Below, in pieces: positions 1-10,744 of a DNA stretch of 64,000 bases. The notes below the pieces were generated by a model that was given only the letters and a program-made list of their open reading frames with translations, had not been told where the DNA came from and ran no database searches. The translations under genes and the position numbers were made by a program. Origin of the DNA: Capsicum annuum (lineage: Eukaryota; Streptophyta; Magnoliopsida; Solanales; Solanaceae); NCBI RefSeq assembly GCF_002878395.1, contig NW_025860098.1, positions 225,709 to 289,708 of the forward strand. Direction: 5' to 3'. Each line of letters starts with the position of its first letter. The stretch's first letter is position 1.

Positions 1-912
1 TGTTATTTCAAGTGTGATGCCTTTACCACATATATTTTCAGTAAGAACGAAATGGACATTACAATAATTGTAGGTAAAGTTTCATACAGATGGTGAAATA
101 TTTTGTATTCAATAATTTTAAATGAGGATTAGCATAGGCATGAGGAAGAAGAAGACATGAAAAGAAATAGAAAAGTATATTAAGACTAGAATATTGTATG
201 AATTACAAGTTATAGTGTCATAATGAGTAAGAACTTTTTTTCAATTTATCAAGTGTTATCTTAAGAAGGAGGACGAAGAAGATAAATATGATGATAACAA
301 GGATAAATTAAAGGAAACTATTAAGGAGATCAAAAATTACTAAAAGACGACAGAAGAATAACATCTCAAAAGGGACTGACTATTGTTTATAAAGGTGAAA
401 AAGAAAGCAAATAGAGGAAAATAACTTTAAAGAACATAAACAAAAAATCGTTTTAGAAGGGAAAAAACAATAAAATAAAGGTAGAGAGGAATGCACGTGG
501 AACGCTAAATCAAACCAATTGAGTGAGCAAGTGTTGAATATAGTAAATAAATTTAATTCTCTTCGAGAAGTAGTCCTCGGAAAAGAAATAAACACTCAGA
601 AATAAGAAAAGAAAGCAGAAATACCAAAGAAGTCTCAAAAGAATCAAATAAGTAGTGGATAGATAGTTTTTTTCGTAAATAGTTTAAATAAGTAGTGGGT
701 AGAGAATTTGTTTGGTAAATAGTAATATGGCAAGGGAAATCTCATCAGTAACAAAGGGACCTCAAAATGTAAGAAGGGGGACAACAATAAGTTGACGCCA
801 AAAAATAAAAATAAAACTAAAGAAAGTACAATACAAAAGGACGGGGACAAATGCTTAAAACATTGACAACATAACTAATGTAATGACACTGTTGAAGACT
901 CTTAACATATGC
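1..912. other. Left flank of the retrotransposon nest, no gene recognised
   Basis: Very AT-rich sequence with only short open frames on either strand, none with recognisable protein motifs or codon structure. It ends at the AATAA duplication that marks insertion of element F, so it should join 50538 onward in the uninterrupted ancestral sequence. It could be old intergenic or intronic DNA, or a decayed repeat that I cannot identify. Confidence 0.5.
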
Positions 913-917
913 AATAA
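913..917. repeat. Target site duplication of element F, left copy (AATAA)
   Basis: AATAA lies immediately before the TGATACAAGCC start of the first F LTR. The same five bases follow the end of the last F LTR at 50533-50537. A 5-bp direct duplication is typical of LTR-retrotransposon integration, so these two sites define the outer limits of the nest. Confidence 0.75.
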
Positions 918-1562
918 TGATACAAGCCATATAGCCTCCGGACATTTTGATGGGATACGTATGATGCTCGAGGTACTTGACGACTCCTTAATGCTATTAA
1001 AGGATGCCACATGGATAAGGATTACCATTAAGAAGGGTCAAAGGACTTTGACAAGGTCGAAGGAGTGTAAAATAAGGCACGAAAGCCCCTTGGAAGGGGT
1101 ATGCGCCGAAGTTGCTTTGGGTCCGCCTTTGATCTGCTCTACATTTGAAGAGCGGGTCAAAACAGCCCTTAGTGGGCCTTTTTTCCATTGGATCACTTTT
1201 GGACCCTAAATGTGTAATAATTAGCCTAAACTATAAACACTTTGAAGCTAGCTTATTTTCTTTGTTAGGTTTTAGATACTGATTGAGATGAAACTCTTTT
1301 AGAGAGTGTTTTGAGTGCTTGGAAAAGCAAATTTTGATATTTGTTTAGAAATAATGGTTGTAGGGGGATTTAGACTCTCTTGTATTCAACGTAAGAGTTA
1401 GGTGCTTGTTTGTAATAAACAAGGGAGGTTTTAGGGTTTGAAATACACTTTGATTTTTCTTTTGTTATCTTCTTTGTGTCTATATTTCTGTCATATAATT
1501 TTATCTCTTTATCTTTCATTTTTCATATTTAGATTCTTGTTCTCGTATCTTGTCTCATATCA
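918..1562 (+). repeat. Element F 5' LTR, outer tandem copy
   Basis: About 645 bp running from TGATACAAGCC to a terminal TATCA. It is clearly homologous to 1568-2205 and 49897-50532 over its full length. It holds a TATA-like TATAAACA at 1232-1239 and, about 130 bp upstream of that, a perfect inverted repeat CCCCTTGGAAGGGG at 1086-1099. An open frame at 883-1209 spans the start of this LTR and has no counterpart in the other copies, so it is not called as a gene. Confidence 0.8.
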
Positions 1563-1567
1563 TTTGA

Positions 1568-2205
1568 TGATACAAGCCAAATTGCCTCCGTACTTTTTGA
1601 TGGGATACGTATAATGCTCAAGGTTCTTGATGAGTCCTTAGTGCTATTAAGAGATCCTAAATGGATGAAAATTACCATTATGGAGGATTAAAGGACTTTG
1701 AAGAGGTCAAAGGAGTGCAAAATGAGGCTTGAAAGCCCCTTGGAAGGGGTATGAGCCCAAGGGTCTTTGGATCCGCTCTAGCATTTAAAGAACGGGTCAA
1801 AACAACCCTATTAGGAATTTTCTTGCTATTCGGTCACTTTTGTGTCCTAAATGTTTATTAATTATCCTAAACTATAAATACATGGGAGTTAGCTTATTTT
1901 CTTAGTTATTTATTAGATATTGATTGAGATGAAACTCTTTTAGTGAGTATTCTAAGTTCTTGGAAAATCCATTGTTTATATTTGTTTTATTAACGGTGGT
2001 TGTAAAGGAGTTTTGATTCCCTTACGGTCAGCATAAGAGTTAGGTGCTTGTTGGTAATTACGAAGGGAGGTCTTAGGGTTTGAAATACCCTTTGGTTCCC
2101 ATTTTGTTATCTTCTTTGTGTCTATCTTTCTATCATTATTATTCTACCCCTTTATCTTTATTTTTCCACATTTAGATTCTTGTTGTTGTATCTTGTCTTG
2201 TATCA
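1568..2205 (+). repeat. Element F 5' LTR, inner tandem copy next to the PBS
   Basis: Second LTR copy, about 638 bp, starting TGATACAAGCC and ending TATCA two bases before the primer binding site. It is separated from the first copy by only five bases (TTTGA, 1563-1567). It carries the same CCCCTTGGAAGGGG inverted repeat (1736-1749) and a TATAAATA box. Its position against the PBS makes this the functional 5' LTR of the surviving interior. Confidence 0.8.
1873..1880 (+). promoter_or_regulatory. TATA-like box in element F LTR
   Basis: TATAAATA about 305 bp into the LTR, conserved as TATAAACA at 1232-1239 and TATAAATA at 50213-50220 in the other copies. Conservation at the same LTR position suggests the U3 core promoter. 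No transcription data support this. Confidence 0.5.
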
Positions 2206-2207
2206 TT

Positions 2208-2220
2208 TGGAATCAGAGCC
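2208..2220 (+). other. Primer binding site of F (tRNA-Met type)
   Basis: TGGAATCAGAGCC differs by one base from the common plant initiator tRNA-Met PBS TGGTATCAGAGCC. It lies two bases after the LTR end, which fixes the LTR boundary and the plus orientation of F. Confidence 0.75.
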
Positions 2221-2385
2221 GAGCTTGATTTTATTTCGACGGAGTCAATCTTGGATCTAATCTTCTTAGGAAATTGAAAAATCACAAAAAAAGTTACTAA
2301 CCATGATTTTGTTCTTAGGTCAAATTTTGAGTTTTTGATTTTTGAATTCTCTTGTGTTTCTAGTGTTAGATTTGTGTTCTATAAC
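2221..2385 (+). other. Element F leader up to the nested insertion
   Basis: Untranslated sequence after the PBS, with no open frame. It ends ATAAC (2381-2385) where A2 begins. The continuing F sequence appears to resume at 45750 with CTAAC. Confidence 0.5.
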
Positions 2386-3742
2386 TAATAATGCTCAAAT
2401 TACACTCTTGAATGGGTGTAAACGATCGTCAAAAATATAAACTCAACTAGGTTGGGGTCGAATCCCATAGGGAATAGGGTGTGAGCATTGAGTTGTTTAC
2501 GAAATAATTTACTGGTAGTTTGCTATTTCCGAAAATGGGGGGTTTGAGTTTCACAGAGAGTCAATTTTCACTTTTGAATTTATTGTTTGTAACCAAGATT
2601 TTATGAAATAATTAGGATTATGTTCACTAGGGCTTACGGTACATGACAGATACTAAAACTTACTCAAGGTTCTCTCGGTAGTTAGGATGACAAGCTATCT
2701 TTATTGATGGTATGCTCAAATGTCTCTCGACCTATTCAAGCGTCTAATTTCCTAATCCTCTCGGACTTAGGAAATCGGTTATCACTACACAGATTTTACC
2801 TCAGGTTAATCAACCTTGTTACAACGCTGATTATTTAAACGAAGCCTTTCCGATTCCTATTGATAACTCACTTCCTACTGTTTATGATTTCTTTCTTAAG
2901 CAAACCAAAGTAGGTACACCTATTGTTTGCAACCAACAGACACAAATTATAGTCTCAGAATTACCAAGAAATTCTTACACCTATTAAACCTTGAATAATT
3001 AATTAACACCTTACCATGACCTAGCCCTAGATTCCATAATCTAGGTTAAAGGAGTTTATCCACTCATGATCCAAGAAACAAACATGCAATTTGAATTCAT
3101 AACTGAAACGATTAACTTACAATGATGAATGAAATCAAAAGTGGACTTGTATTTGAATCACAAGGAAAAATTTTAAAGATAATGTTTTTGAGATAGATAG
3201 AGAGAAAAGTCGTATATCCTCTCCTCAATTGATAATTAATTGTCTGATGGATGATAAATAAAAACCCTAGGACAAAGCTTTTTATAGGCAACCCTAAATA
3301 AGGAAATAAAATAAAAAGTTTCAGATTTTCCTCAAAATAGACGACAACACCCATGATGGCCTATCACGGTACTGATGGCCTATCACGGACATCGTCAGTT
3401 TCTCTTTAATCTTGGATTTTTGCTGTCTCAGGATGACGGTCACAATGACGGCCTATCACGAGTCTGACGGCGTGTCATGGACGTCATCAGCTCCTCCTCT
3501 AGTTTGCATATTTCTGCCTAAGGTTGACGGTGATTCTGATCTCTTATCACAGGTCTGATACCTTATCACGATATGCCGTCACAACTTTACAGTAATTTCC
3601 ATTCTCTGGCTAAGGTTGACGGCATCCCTGATGGCTTATTATGCTTTTGACGTCTTATCAGCAGGTATCGTCACAGCATCCACTTTAAACCAACTCTCTG
3701 GTTACGTTTGATGGCAAATATGATAGCCTATCACAGGGCTAA
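2386..3742 (-). repeat. A2 3' LTR, distal part, with tandem TGACGG island
   Basis: Homologous in reverse complement to the LTR at 51969-53328. About 3344-3742 is a tandem array of roughly 95-bp units, each built from motifs such as TGACGG, CTATCACGG and CCGTCA arranged as inverted pairs (for example TGACGG at 3525-3530 with CCGTCA at 3576-3581). A TATA-like TATAAAAA (minus strand, 3279-3286) lies just downstream in the element's sense. The LTR end at 2386 is set by comparison with A+ and could be off by a few bases. B1 is inserted at 3742/16189, inside the array. Confidence 0.7.
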
Positions 3743-4957
3743 TGATACGCCCAAATTACAACTCTCGTTAGAAAGTGCAAGTGGGCGCTGTCAAATATAG
3801 AACCCAACTGGGTTGGGTGTCGAATCCCACAGGGAATACTATGATCACTAAGTATTGCGATTATTATTAGACTGTTGATCGAAGATTCTAAAGTAAAGGG
3901 GGGTTTCATTTTAAGTGCGCAATAATATTATCAGTGTAACAAAGAGATGATAAGTGTAATAGTATTTTATTGCAGAGAAAGACAAGTTAGGGTTATGTCC
4001 ACCTTGTAGCTTTTACTTCTCTATTAACTATGAGTATTAAGGATTTATACATGCATACACTTATAGAGAGATTTATCCGAATTCTAAATCCAAGTGTTTC
4101 TCAACCATCAAGGATTACTTCACTTTAGTTCTCTCAAATTCAAAGTGTACAACCAATCATACGAACTCTCCAAGTCATCAATCCTATTAAGGCATTAATG
4201 TGTAAAATAGAGGTTGGAAGCCCTATTTTCTTGTCACTACTCTCTTTTCTAAACATTAACTTTTCTATCGAACAAGTTGTTGCTATAATGGTACATTCTC
4301 TATGTTTGCAATCACGAGAATTCAAGCATAATGAAGAGAGCAATGATATAAGTGGATCAACACATCATAAATTTAAAAACCCATAGCAATAGAGAGTGTA
4401 CTACAAGGTTTCCATAACCCTAACAAATAAGCTTAGCTACTCATGAACCAAAAAGAAATAACCATAAGAATGTTCATCATACCCAAAACTAGAGGATGAT
4501 CTTCGAGTCCACAAAATATAGAAATCAAGAGGAGAAAACATTTTTCTCTTCTCTCACCCTCAGCTAAGCCATTTTTTTTCCTTTTCGAAAATAATACAGA
4601 ATAATCAGTAATCCCTAAAAATTCAGCCATCAGACTTTTAATAATATCCTTCTCTAATAAATTGCTACTGAGTCCTCAACTATTTAAAAATATTGAGTTT
4701 GCCCGGGAAAAAGTTCCCATATATCACATTCAATCCAAAAGCTGCTTTCCTTTTATGTGAAGTTTCCTCTGCTATCCATAGGTCCCCAAAGTGCAGTAAT
4801 CTTCCTCATTAGTACCTGAAAAGCATGCTAATCACATAGGTCAGCTCACTTAACAAAAAATAGACTAAAAGTGCAAGAATTATGTATTTTATCCTCAAAA
4901 CTTAGCTAAAACATGGGTAAGTTATGGTTCTTAGACGTATAAATACGCCCAACATCA
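3743..4957 (-). repeat. B1 3' LTR
   Basis: About 1,215 bp. On the plus strand it begins TGATACGCCC and ends CAACATCA, so in element sense it runs TGATGTTGGGCG to GGGCGTATCA. It matches 14976-16188 end to end. Open frames at 4140-4386 on both strands lie in this LTR and have no protein evidence. Confidence 0.85.
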
Positions 4958-6490
4958 CCATCCCACACGTAAAGATTTGTTTTTCCTCGAAAAAAACAGT
5001 ACATCCGTGCAAATACCTAACTAAACATCACAAGAGCAACACAAAATTTTCAACAAGACATACATCGCAATTATTAACAAAGAGTAGATGTCTAGATCAT
5101 TACTAGAAACAACTCACCCTCCAACATAGTCTCATTAAGTTGGTTAATTCATATACACAAGTTAAGCCAAGAAATCATATAAAACTGCCCAACAATCATC
5201 ACCCATGTGCGCTCACATAAGAAAGTTACCCATAATCACTCATAATTTTGCATTCTTTAAAAATATGGGCATAAGAACTTACTTGCTCTCACTCTCACAA
5301 AGAATTCTTAGATTACAACTGATGACCATATGCTTGCCCTTAGTGTAATGCTCCACTAATATCAGAATGCTAAGGTTAGGATCAAGTAGATCTTTTACGG
5401 GCTGTAATGTAGGCTAAAGGAATAGGTAGGACCATTTTAGCCAGAAATAGTGACTATGTTCCCTAAGCGCTTTAATACACTACATTATACCATTTAGACC
5501 TATTTTTAACAACCACTCTACCTTCCTTTCATCTACCAACCTCATTTATCTTCACCCCATTTTATTACTCAATAAAAAACACTATGATGGGCGTATCCAA
5601 CTCTTTTATTTTGCATCAATTTCTTGTTACGCATCCTTATGATAGCCACCCTCAGCTTAGACTATTTTCCTTAGTCGAGGTACACAATGTCCAAGAAAGG
5701 ACCAGGGCACCACTCCCAATCATAATATTTTCATGTACCAATAACTAAACTTTGGTGCATCACTTCACCATTTTTCTCTTATTTTGCCACACTCTTAATT
5801 CAACTTGATTCTACAATTTAAAGCGCTTACGAGCTTTTGGATCAAATTATTGTCTGTAAAAGAAAATGGATTAGGCTACATATGAGGTTTCCAAAGAAAA
5901 TAGCTAAAGGCTCAATGGGTGTTCGACTAGGACAATGTACAAAGGTAGGTAAAAAGAAGATAAAAATAAGGCCTACCAAAGAAATGCCTAAATCATCTCC
6001 TAAACTTACAATCTCTATTTCGCTTCACACACACACTAGGCAAGTTCTAGCATCAATCGCAACAAAGAATAGACAATAACCTTACACACACATGGTGCAT
6101 GGTCAACTTAATTAGGAGCATTAAAGATTCTTGACCCAACAGATAAAAGAATTAAACCACAACCAATTATCACAGCACGAGTCACAGCTTAGAGCCTAAA
6201 TGTTTCAATAGTAGTGATTCAGCACAAAATCATGTTATAATGCCATGCCATCTATAAGAACAATTTCATGTAAAAATCTGACTAGTTCTCTCTTAAGACG
6301 GTCGTCATCCATCCATCATTGAGAAAAGTGACTAATTACGACTAACTAACTACGAATAAACCAAAACAACTATAGAATAAATACTGGCAAGTAGTAGGCA
6401 ATACAGCAGACAAGCCAATCAAGGCGTACTTATACCCTTACCCCATACTAATAAGGAACACCCTGCCCTCAGTGTAAATAAATAAGCAAA
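4958..6490 (-). other. B1 3' untranslated region with polypurine-like tract
   Basis: No coding signal. The first bases (4958-4970) read TGTGGGATGG on the minus strand directly before the 3' LTR and could serve as the polypurine tract. The 5630-5710 part resembles 17080-17140 in A2 and the sequence around 59641-59660 and 62615 in A+, so it is a conserved 3' untranslated segment of this superfamily. Confidence 0.55.
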
Positions 6491-6499
6491 AACCTGGTT

Positions 6500-7715
6500 A
6501 GTCAGACTCTTCCTTTACATCCGGGGTCATACCCCCTGCGTCACGATTATCATCAGAGTCTTCATCATCAAAGTTGTTCTCCATATCAGAGTCTAGCAGT
6601 CAGTGATCATCGTCTATCGGCACATCATCATCTAGAGGTTCTTCAAAATTTACCCCTACTCCACACATGGCCCGAGCATTTTCATTTAGCGGGTAGTCAT
6701 AGTCAAACTGCCGAAGCTCTGCAGCAGTAGGCACATGACCCTATTCATCTTAGTAAACCTAGTCATGCCATACAGATGGCAAGAAAAACTCTCATCTCGA
6801 GCATGTCTTTTAGTGGTGGTAAGGTTGATGCCTTAACTAGTTTCTGGATCTTTGATTTTTGTGAGATCCACCTTCTTTGGGTTTTGTGGCAACTTGTGGT
6901 CTGCTGGCTCCTCCACAATATGCTCTTTCCTTAAAATTGCAGTCAACAAGTTGCTAAAACTGAAGTGGGACTTACTGTGCACCCTTGCTTTGCGCATCGA
7001 CGCTCATATAACTGCACCAATATTGATGGGAAAATTTGTCATTAGAGCATATACCAAGAAGACTCGATCACGCGTGACCTTAGTGTATTGTGTCCCAGGA
7101 ATCAAGAAGGAATTGACTATTCTTAACCATATGCGAGCTTCTCTGTTCAAATAAGCATATGGATAAGTATTGTGAAGACCGTTATCCTTATGACGAGTCC
7201 ACCGGGTCATGGACCTTAATCCACACAATGTATGTTTGATGGCTCTGTAGGGAGGTTTGCTGTAGAGCTCCTTGAGTGGTGATTGATCCACAATTGGAGT
7301 ACCTAGGAAAGAGTTGAAGAAATCAGCATTCAATTGCAAGACCTGCCATCGAATCTTTACTTCATTTCCTGTAGTCCTTGGGGACCAGTTGGCATAAAAC
7401 TCTCAAGTCAAATCAAGATTACATTCGCCCAAGTCTCGGAAGGTGAAGTCAAGCTTTAGTGCCATAATCTTTGCCAAAACTGCGAGGGCAATTCTTTGCT
7501 AAACTTTTCTTCTGCATCAACTCCACATGTACATATTATTCACTTTATTGTTTCTGTACTATTCCTTCCCTTCCTCCTCCAGAACCCATTTGATCCCAAA
7601 AGTGCGTTGAGGCACTTGAATAGAGGAGAAATTAGTCTGATCTTTTCTTGCCCTTTTTTTAACCTTTTTGTGATGTGGATGCTTTCTCCTTTCCCTATCG
7701 TCATTTTGGAGCCAT
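6500..7715 (-). pseudogene. B1 ORF2 remnant in the env position (plant transposon protein domain-like)
   Basis: Reading down from an ATG at 7713-7715 the product starts MAPK and soon meets a stop, which a frame change avoids. The best preserved stretch is 7339-7004. It contains EFYANW-like text upstream and LNREARIWLRIVNSFLIPG, then DRVFLVYALM and PINIG. From memory this matches the family annotated as putative plant transposon protein domain (Pfam PF20167). An acidic tail rich in Asp and Glu is read near 6500-6600. It lies between integrase and the 3' LTR on the same strand as gag-pol, where Athila elements carry an env-like ORF. Function is unknown. It is broken by at least one frameshift and several stops. 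Confidence 0.6.
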
Positions 7716-9347
7716 GATACCTGAGATCATAATAGGGTCATGTTAGTCTCATTTCGTAAAATTCACAATGATCGAAGAAGAAAATAGTGATGGCACGACC
7801 CCATACTTAATTTATTTGTACAAACTAATTAAGTGAGTATTGTCTCAGACTTCATCGACATACATTTGATGGTATGTGCCAACAACATTATTAGTGCAGT
7901 AACACTTTCAACCCTTCACTTTATACAACAATTTCTCAGTTTGATATACAAAAGCAGCACACAATAGTCCTGTAATCTTTACTATCATTTCTATCTTCAT
8001 TTCATTGCACCAATTCAATCTTTGAACAAGACTACCACATAGCAATCTCATCATGCCATAGCATAGAAACAACTTCACAATCTTATGCTTTTGGTTAATC
8101 ATGCTCAATACATCGATGAACGATTCACTCACATACTCAAGCTTACAACTCCCAAAATCATGCATTAAACTTCATAAAAAAATTATTACAGTGAATACCA
8201 ATCAATACATGTCGGAGTGAAATCAAGATTACCCACGAGAATCATTTCACTCAATGAGATGTATTTTCCCAAATCATAGAAAACTAACCATAATCTTATT
8301 ACCAAGCACTATTTAAAAATCTAATTAACTATTATGAGCGTAGCAAGTAAACAACTACGGAACATGAAAGAACAACTTACTTGATAATAAATGCTTGATG
8401 AACCATGAAGGTGACCCTGCAAGATTAGATGAGAAAAGAGAAGGGCTTGGAGAGGGACAAGTTGTTTGGGCGGTGCTTAGGTCAAAGAAAAATTTAGTGG
8501 GATTTAAGAGTAGAGAATGTATTTAAAAGATGAGACATAGGTCCATTTGATCCATTCAAAAATGGATTATTAGGCAAAACTTACATTGATAGGCGGCTCC
8601 CACGGAATCAACTAAGAATAAGTAGGCGGCGCCTAACCTATCTCCTATGTTAGCATAGGCGGCGCCTAACCTATCGCCTAAGTGAGGTAGTGAGCATAGG
8701 CAATGGCATAGGCGACGCCTAACCTATTGCCTAAGTGAGGCAGTGAGCATAGGCAATGGCATAGGCGGCGTCTAAGCTATTGCCTATGTTGACATAGGCG
8801 GTGCGTAAGCTATCACCTATGTTGACATAGGCGGCGCCTAACCTATCGCCTATGTTGACATAGGCGGCGCCTAACCTATCACCTAAGTGAGGCAGTGAGC
8901 ATAGGCAATGGCATAGGCGGCGCCTAAGCTATTGCCCATAATGACATAGGTGGTACCTATATGCACTTATGTGCTTTCTTGAAGTTGCAATGCACCCATA
9001 CCAGTTGCTACATGCCTTCTTTTCTAATTTTTAAGTGAATTTGAATGCTACACTCAGAAATGTGTACGTTATCAATAGACTTACCACTCTTGATGTAGTT
9101 GATTTTCTCACCAAATTTAAAACCAATCATCTCCTTAATACCTGCAGTACCTACACTTATTCAGAACAAACAAGCAAGATAATTAGAGGGATGGGTTGCC
9201 TCCCACTAAGTGCCTTAGTTTCGGTCATGGCTCGACTCTTCTTTTTGAATTTTCATTTACCAAAAACAAAATCCTAGTAAAACCATGGGTTGCCTGCCAT
9301 GTAGCGCTTGATTTATTATCGCGGTACGATACAGTTATCTCGATTAC
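7716..9347 (-). other. B1 spacer between integrase and ORF2
   Basis: Non-coding. Just after the integrase stop (about 9285-9330) is a motif of the form GGGAGGCAACCCA preceded by CGCGA and TAAATCAAGCGCT. It recurs after integrase in A2 (17718-17760) and directly after protease in A+ (about 55955-55990). The rest is AT-rich apart from the GC-rich tandem array at 8588-8962. Confidence 0.6.
8588..8962. repeat. GC-rich hairpin minisatellite, ATAGGCG type
   Basis: About ten irregular tandem copies of a short GC-rich unit built on ATAGGCGGCGCCTA and CCTATCGCCTAT. A clear unit at 8825-8855 has nine-base arms ACATAGGCG and CGCCTATGT around a 13-base core. The same 31-bp hairpin design, with the same arms, occurs in the LTRs of E2, a Tekay-like element (28779-28809), despite no other similarity between the two elements. 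Some copies include a longer insert containing GTGAGGCAGTGAGC. Confidence 0.8.
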
Positions 9348-10740
9348 TCAGACTTTATTGAGATATATGGTGGCTATATATTTTATCAAGTCGGTTGGAC
9401 CGATATATAGCTTCACTCTTTGTCCATTCACCTTAAAGACACTACCATCATCATTTTCTAACTCTACTACTCCAGATGAGTAGACTTGGCTGATTCTGAA
9501 TGGACCAGACCATTTAGACTTCAACTTACCAGGAAACAACTTCAGTCTGGAGTTGAAAAGGAGTACCAAATCGCCTTTCTGAAAGTTTCGTTGGATAATC
9601 CTCCGATCATGGTACTTTTTCATCCTTTCCTTGTAAAGGTCTGCTCTTTCATATGCATTGAGACGAAATTCATCTATATCATTCAGCTGTCCCAATCTCA
9701 TATTTATTGCATCATCCCAGTTTAGGTTAAACTGCTTCAGCACCCACATTGCTTTATGTTCTAGCTCAATTGGCAAGTGATAAGCCTTGCCATAAACTAT
9801 TTGGTATGGTGACATGCCAATTGGTGTCTTGAACGCGGTCATATATGCCCATAAGGTATCATCCAGCTTCCTGGAACAATTTTTCCTGCTAGCATTCACA
9901 GTCTTAGCAAGGATCAGCTTGATTTCCCAGTTTGAGACCTCCACCCTCCCACTAGTTTGTGGGTGGTATGGTGTAGCTACCTTATATTTCTTAACCCCAT
10001 ACTTTGTCAATACGGATATGAATAGCTTGTTGCAAAAATATGATCCTTCATCATTTATGATGGTACGGGTACCCCAAAACGAGAGAAGATATTTCTCTTT
10101 AGGAATGCCACAACATTCTTACCTTCATTATCAGCTAGAGCGACTACTTAGACCCATTTGGATACGTAATCCACAGCAACTAAGATATATTACATCCCAA
10201 ATGATCTCACAAATAGGCCTATGAAGTCAATACCCTAGACATCGAATAAATCTACTTCAAGAATTTTAGACATGGGCATCTCATGGTGCTTTGAGATAGA
10301 AACTTGCCGCTGACACTGATCACATCTTCTTACGAAATCATAGGAATCCTTGAATAATGAAGGCTAATAGTAGCCACTTTGCAGTACTTTCTTGGCTGTC
10401 CGTTCACCTACATGGTGACCTCCAACTTGGAAAGCATGGCTTGCTTCCAGTATGCTAGACACCTCTACTTCTGGGATGCATCGCCTAATAATACCATCAG
10501 CACATTATCAGAAAAGATATAGCTCATCCCATAAGTAATCTTCACATCATGAATGAACTTTTTCTTCTGATGAAAGGAGAGATTCTCAGGAATCACTTCG
10601 CTTACCACATAGTTAGCGAAATTTGCATACCACGGTAAGTTTTCCACCATAGTTTCTAGAATCTCTTCATCGGGGAATGCATCATCAATATCAAGGTCAG
10701 TCTGCACTCTGTGCTCACTCTCAAGTTTAGATAGATGATC
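9348..10740 (-). pseudogene. B1 integrase remnant
   Basis: Would insert the cDNA copy into host DNA. Read downward: an HHCC zinc-binding region near 10430-10290 (HHVG then CDQCQR), a core domain with GIDFIG, then a 220-residue open stretch (10010-9348) that includes YHPQTSGRVEVSN with the third acidic residue of the DDE set, and the GPY/F-like module KWSGPF near the C-terminus. There is no chromodomain, consistent with Athila/Tat rather than chromoviruses. Trp codons in the zinc-finger and core segments are now stops. The first half is more damaged than the second. Confidence 0.8.
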
Positions 10741-10744
10741 AGCT

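Noticed and set aside
883..1209. 108-codon open frame
   Set aside because: It straddles the start of the F LTR, is not conserved in the other two LTR copies, and has no recognisable motif.
9814..10224. 136-codon plus-strand frame
   Set aside because: Antisense of the B1 integrase, which has clear integrase motifs on the minus strand.
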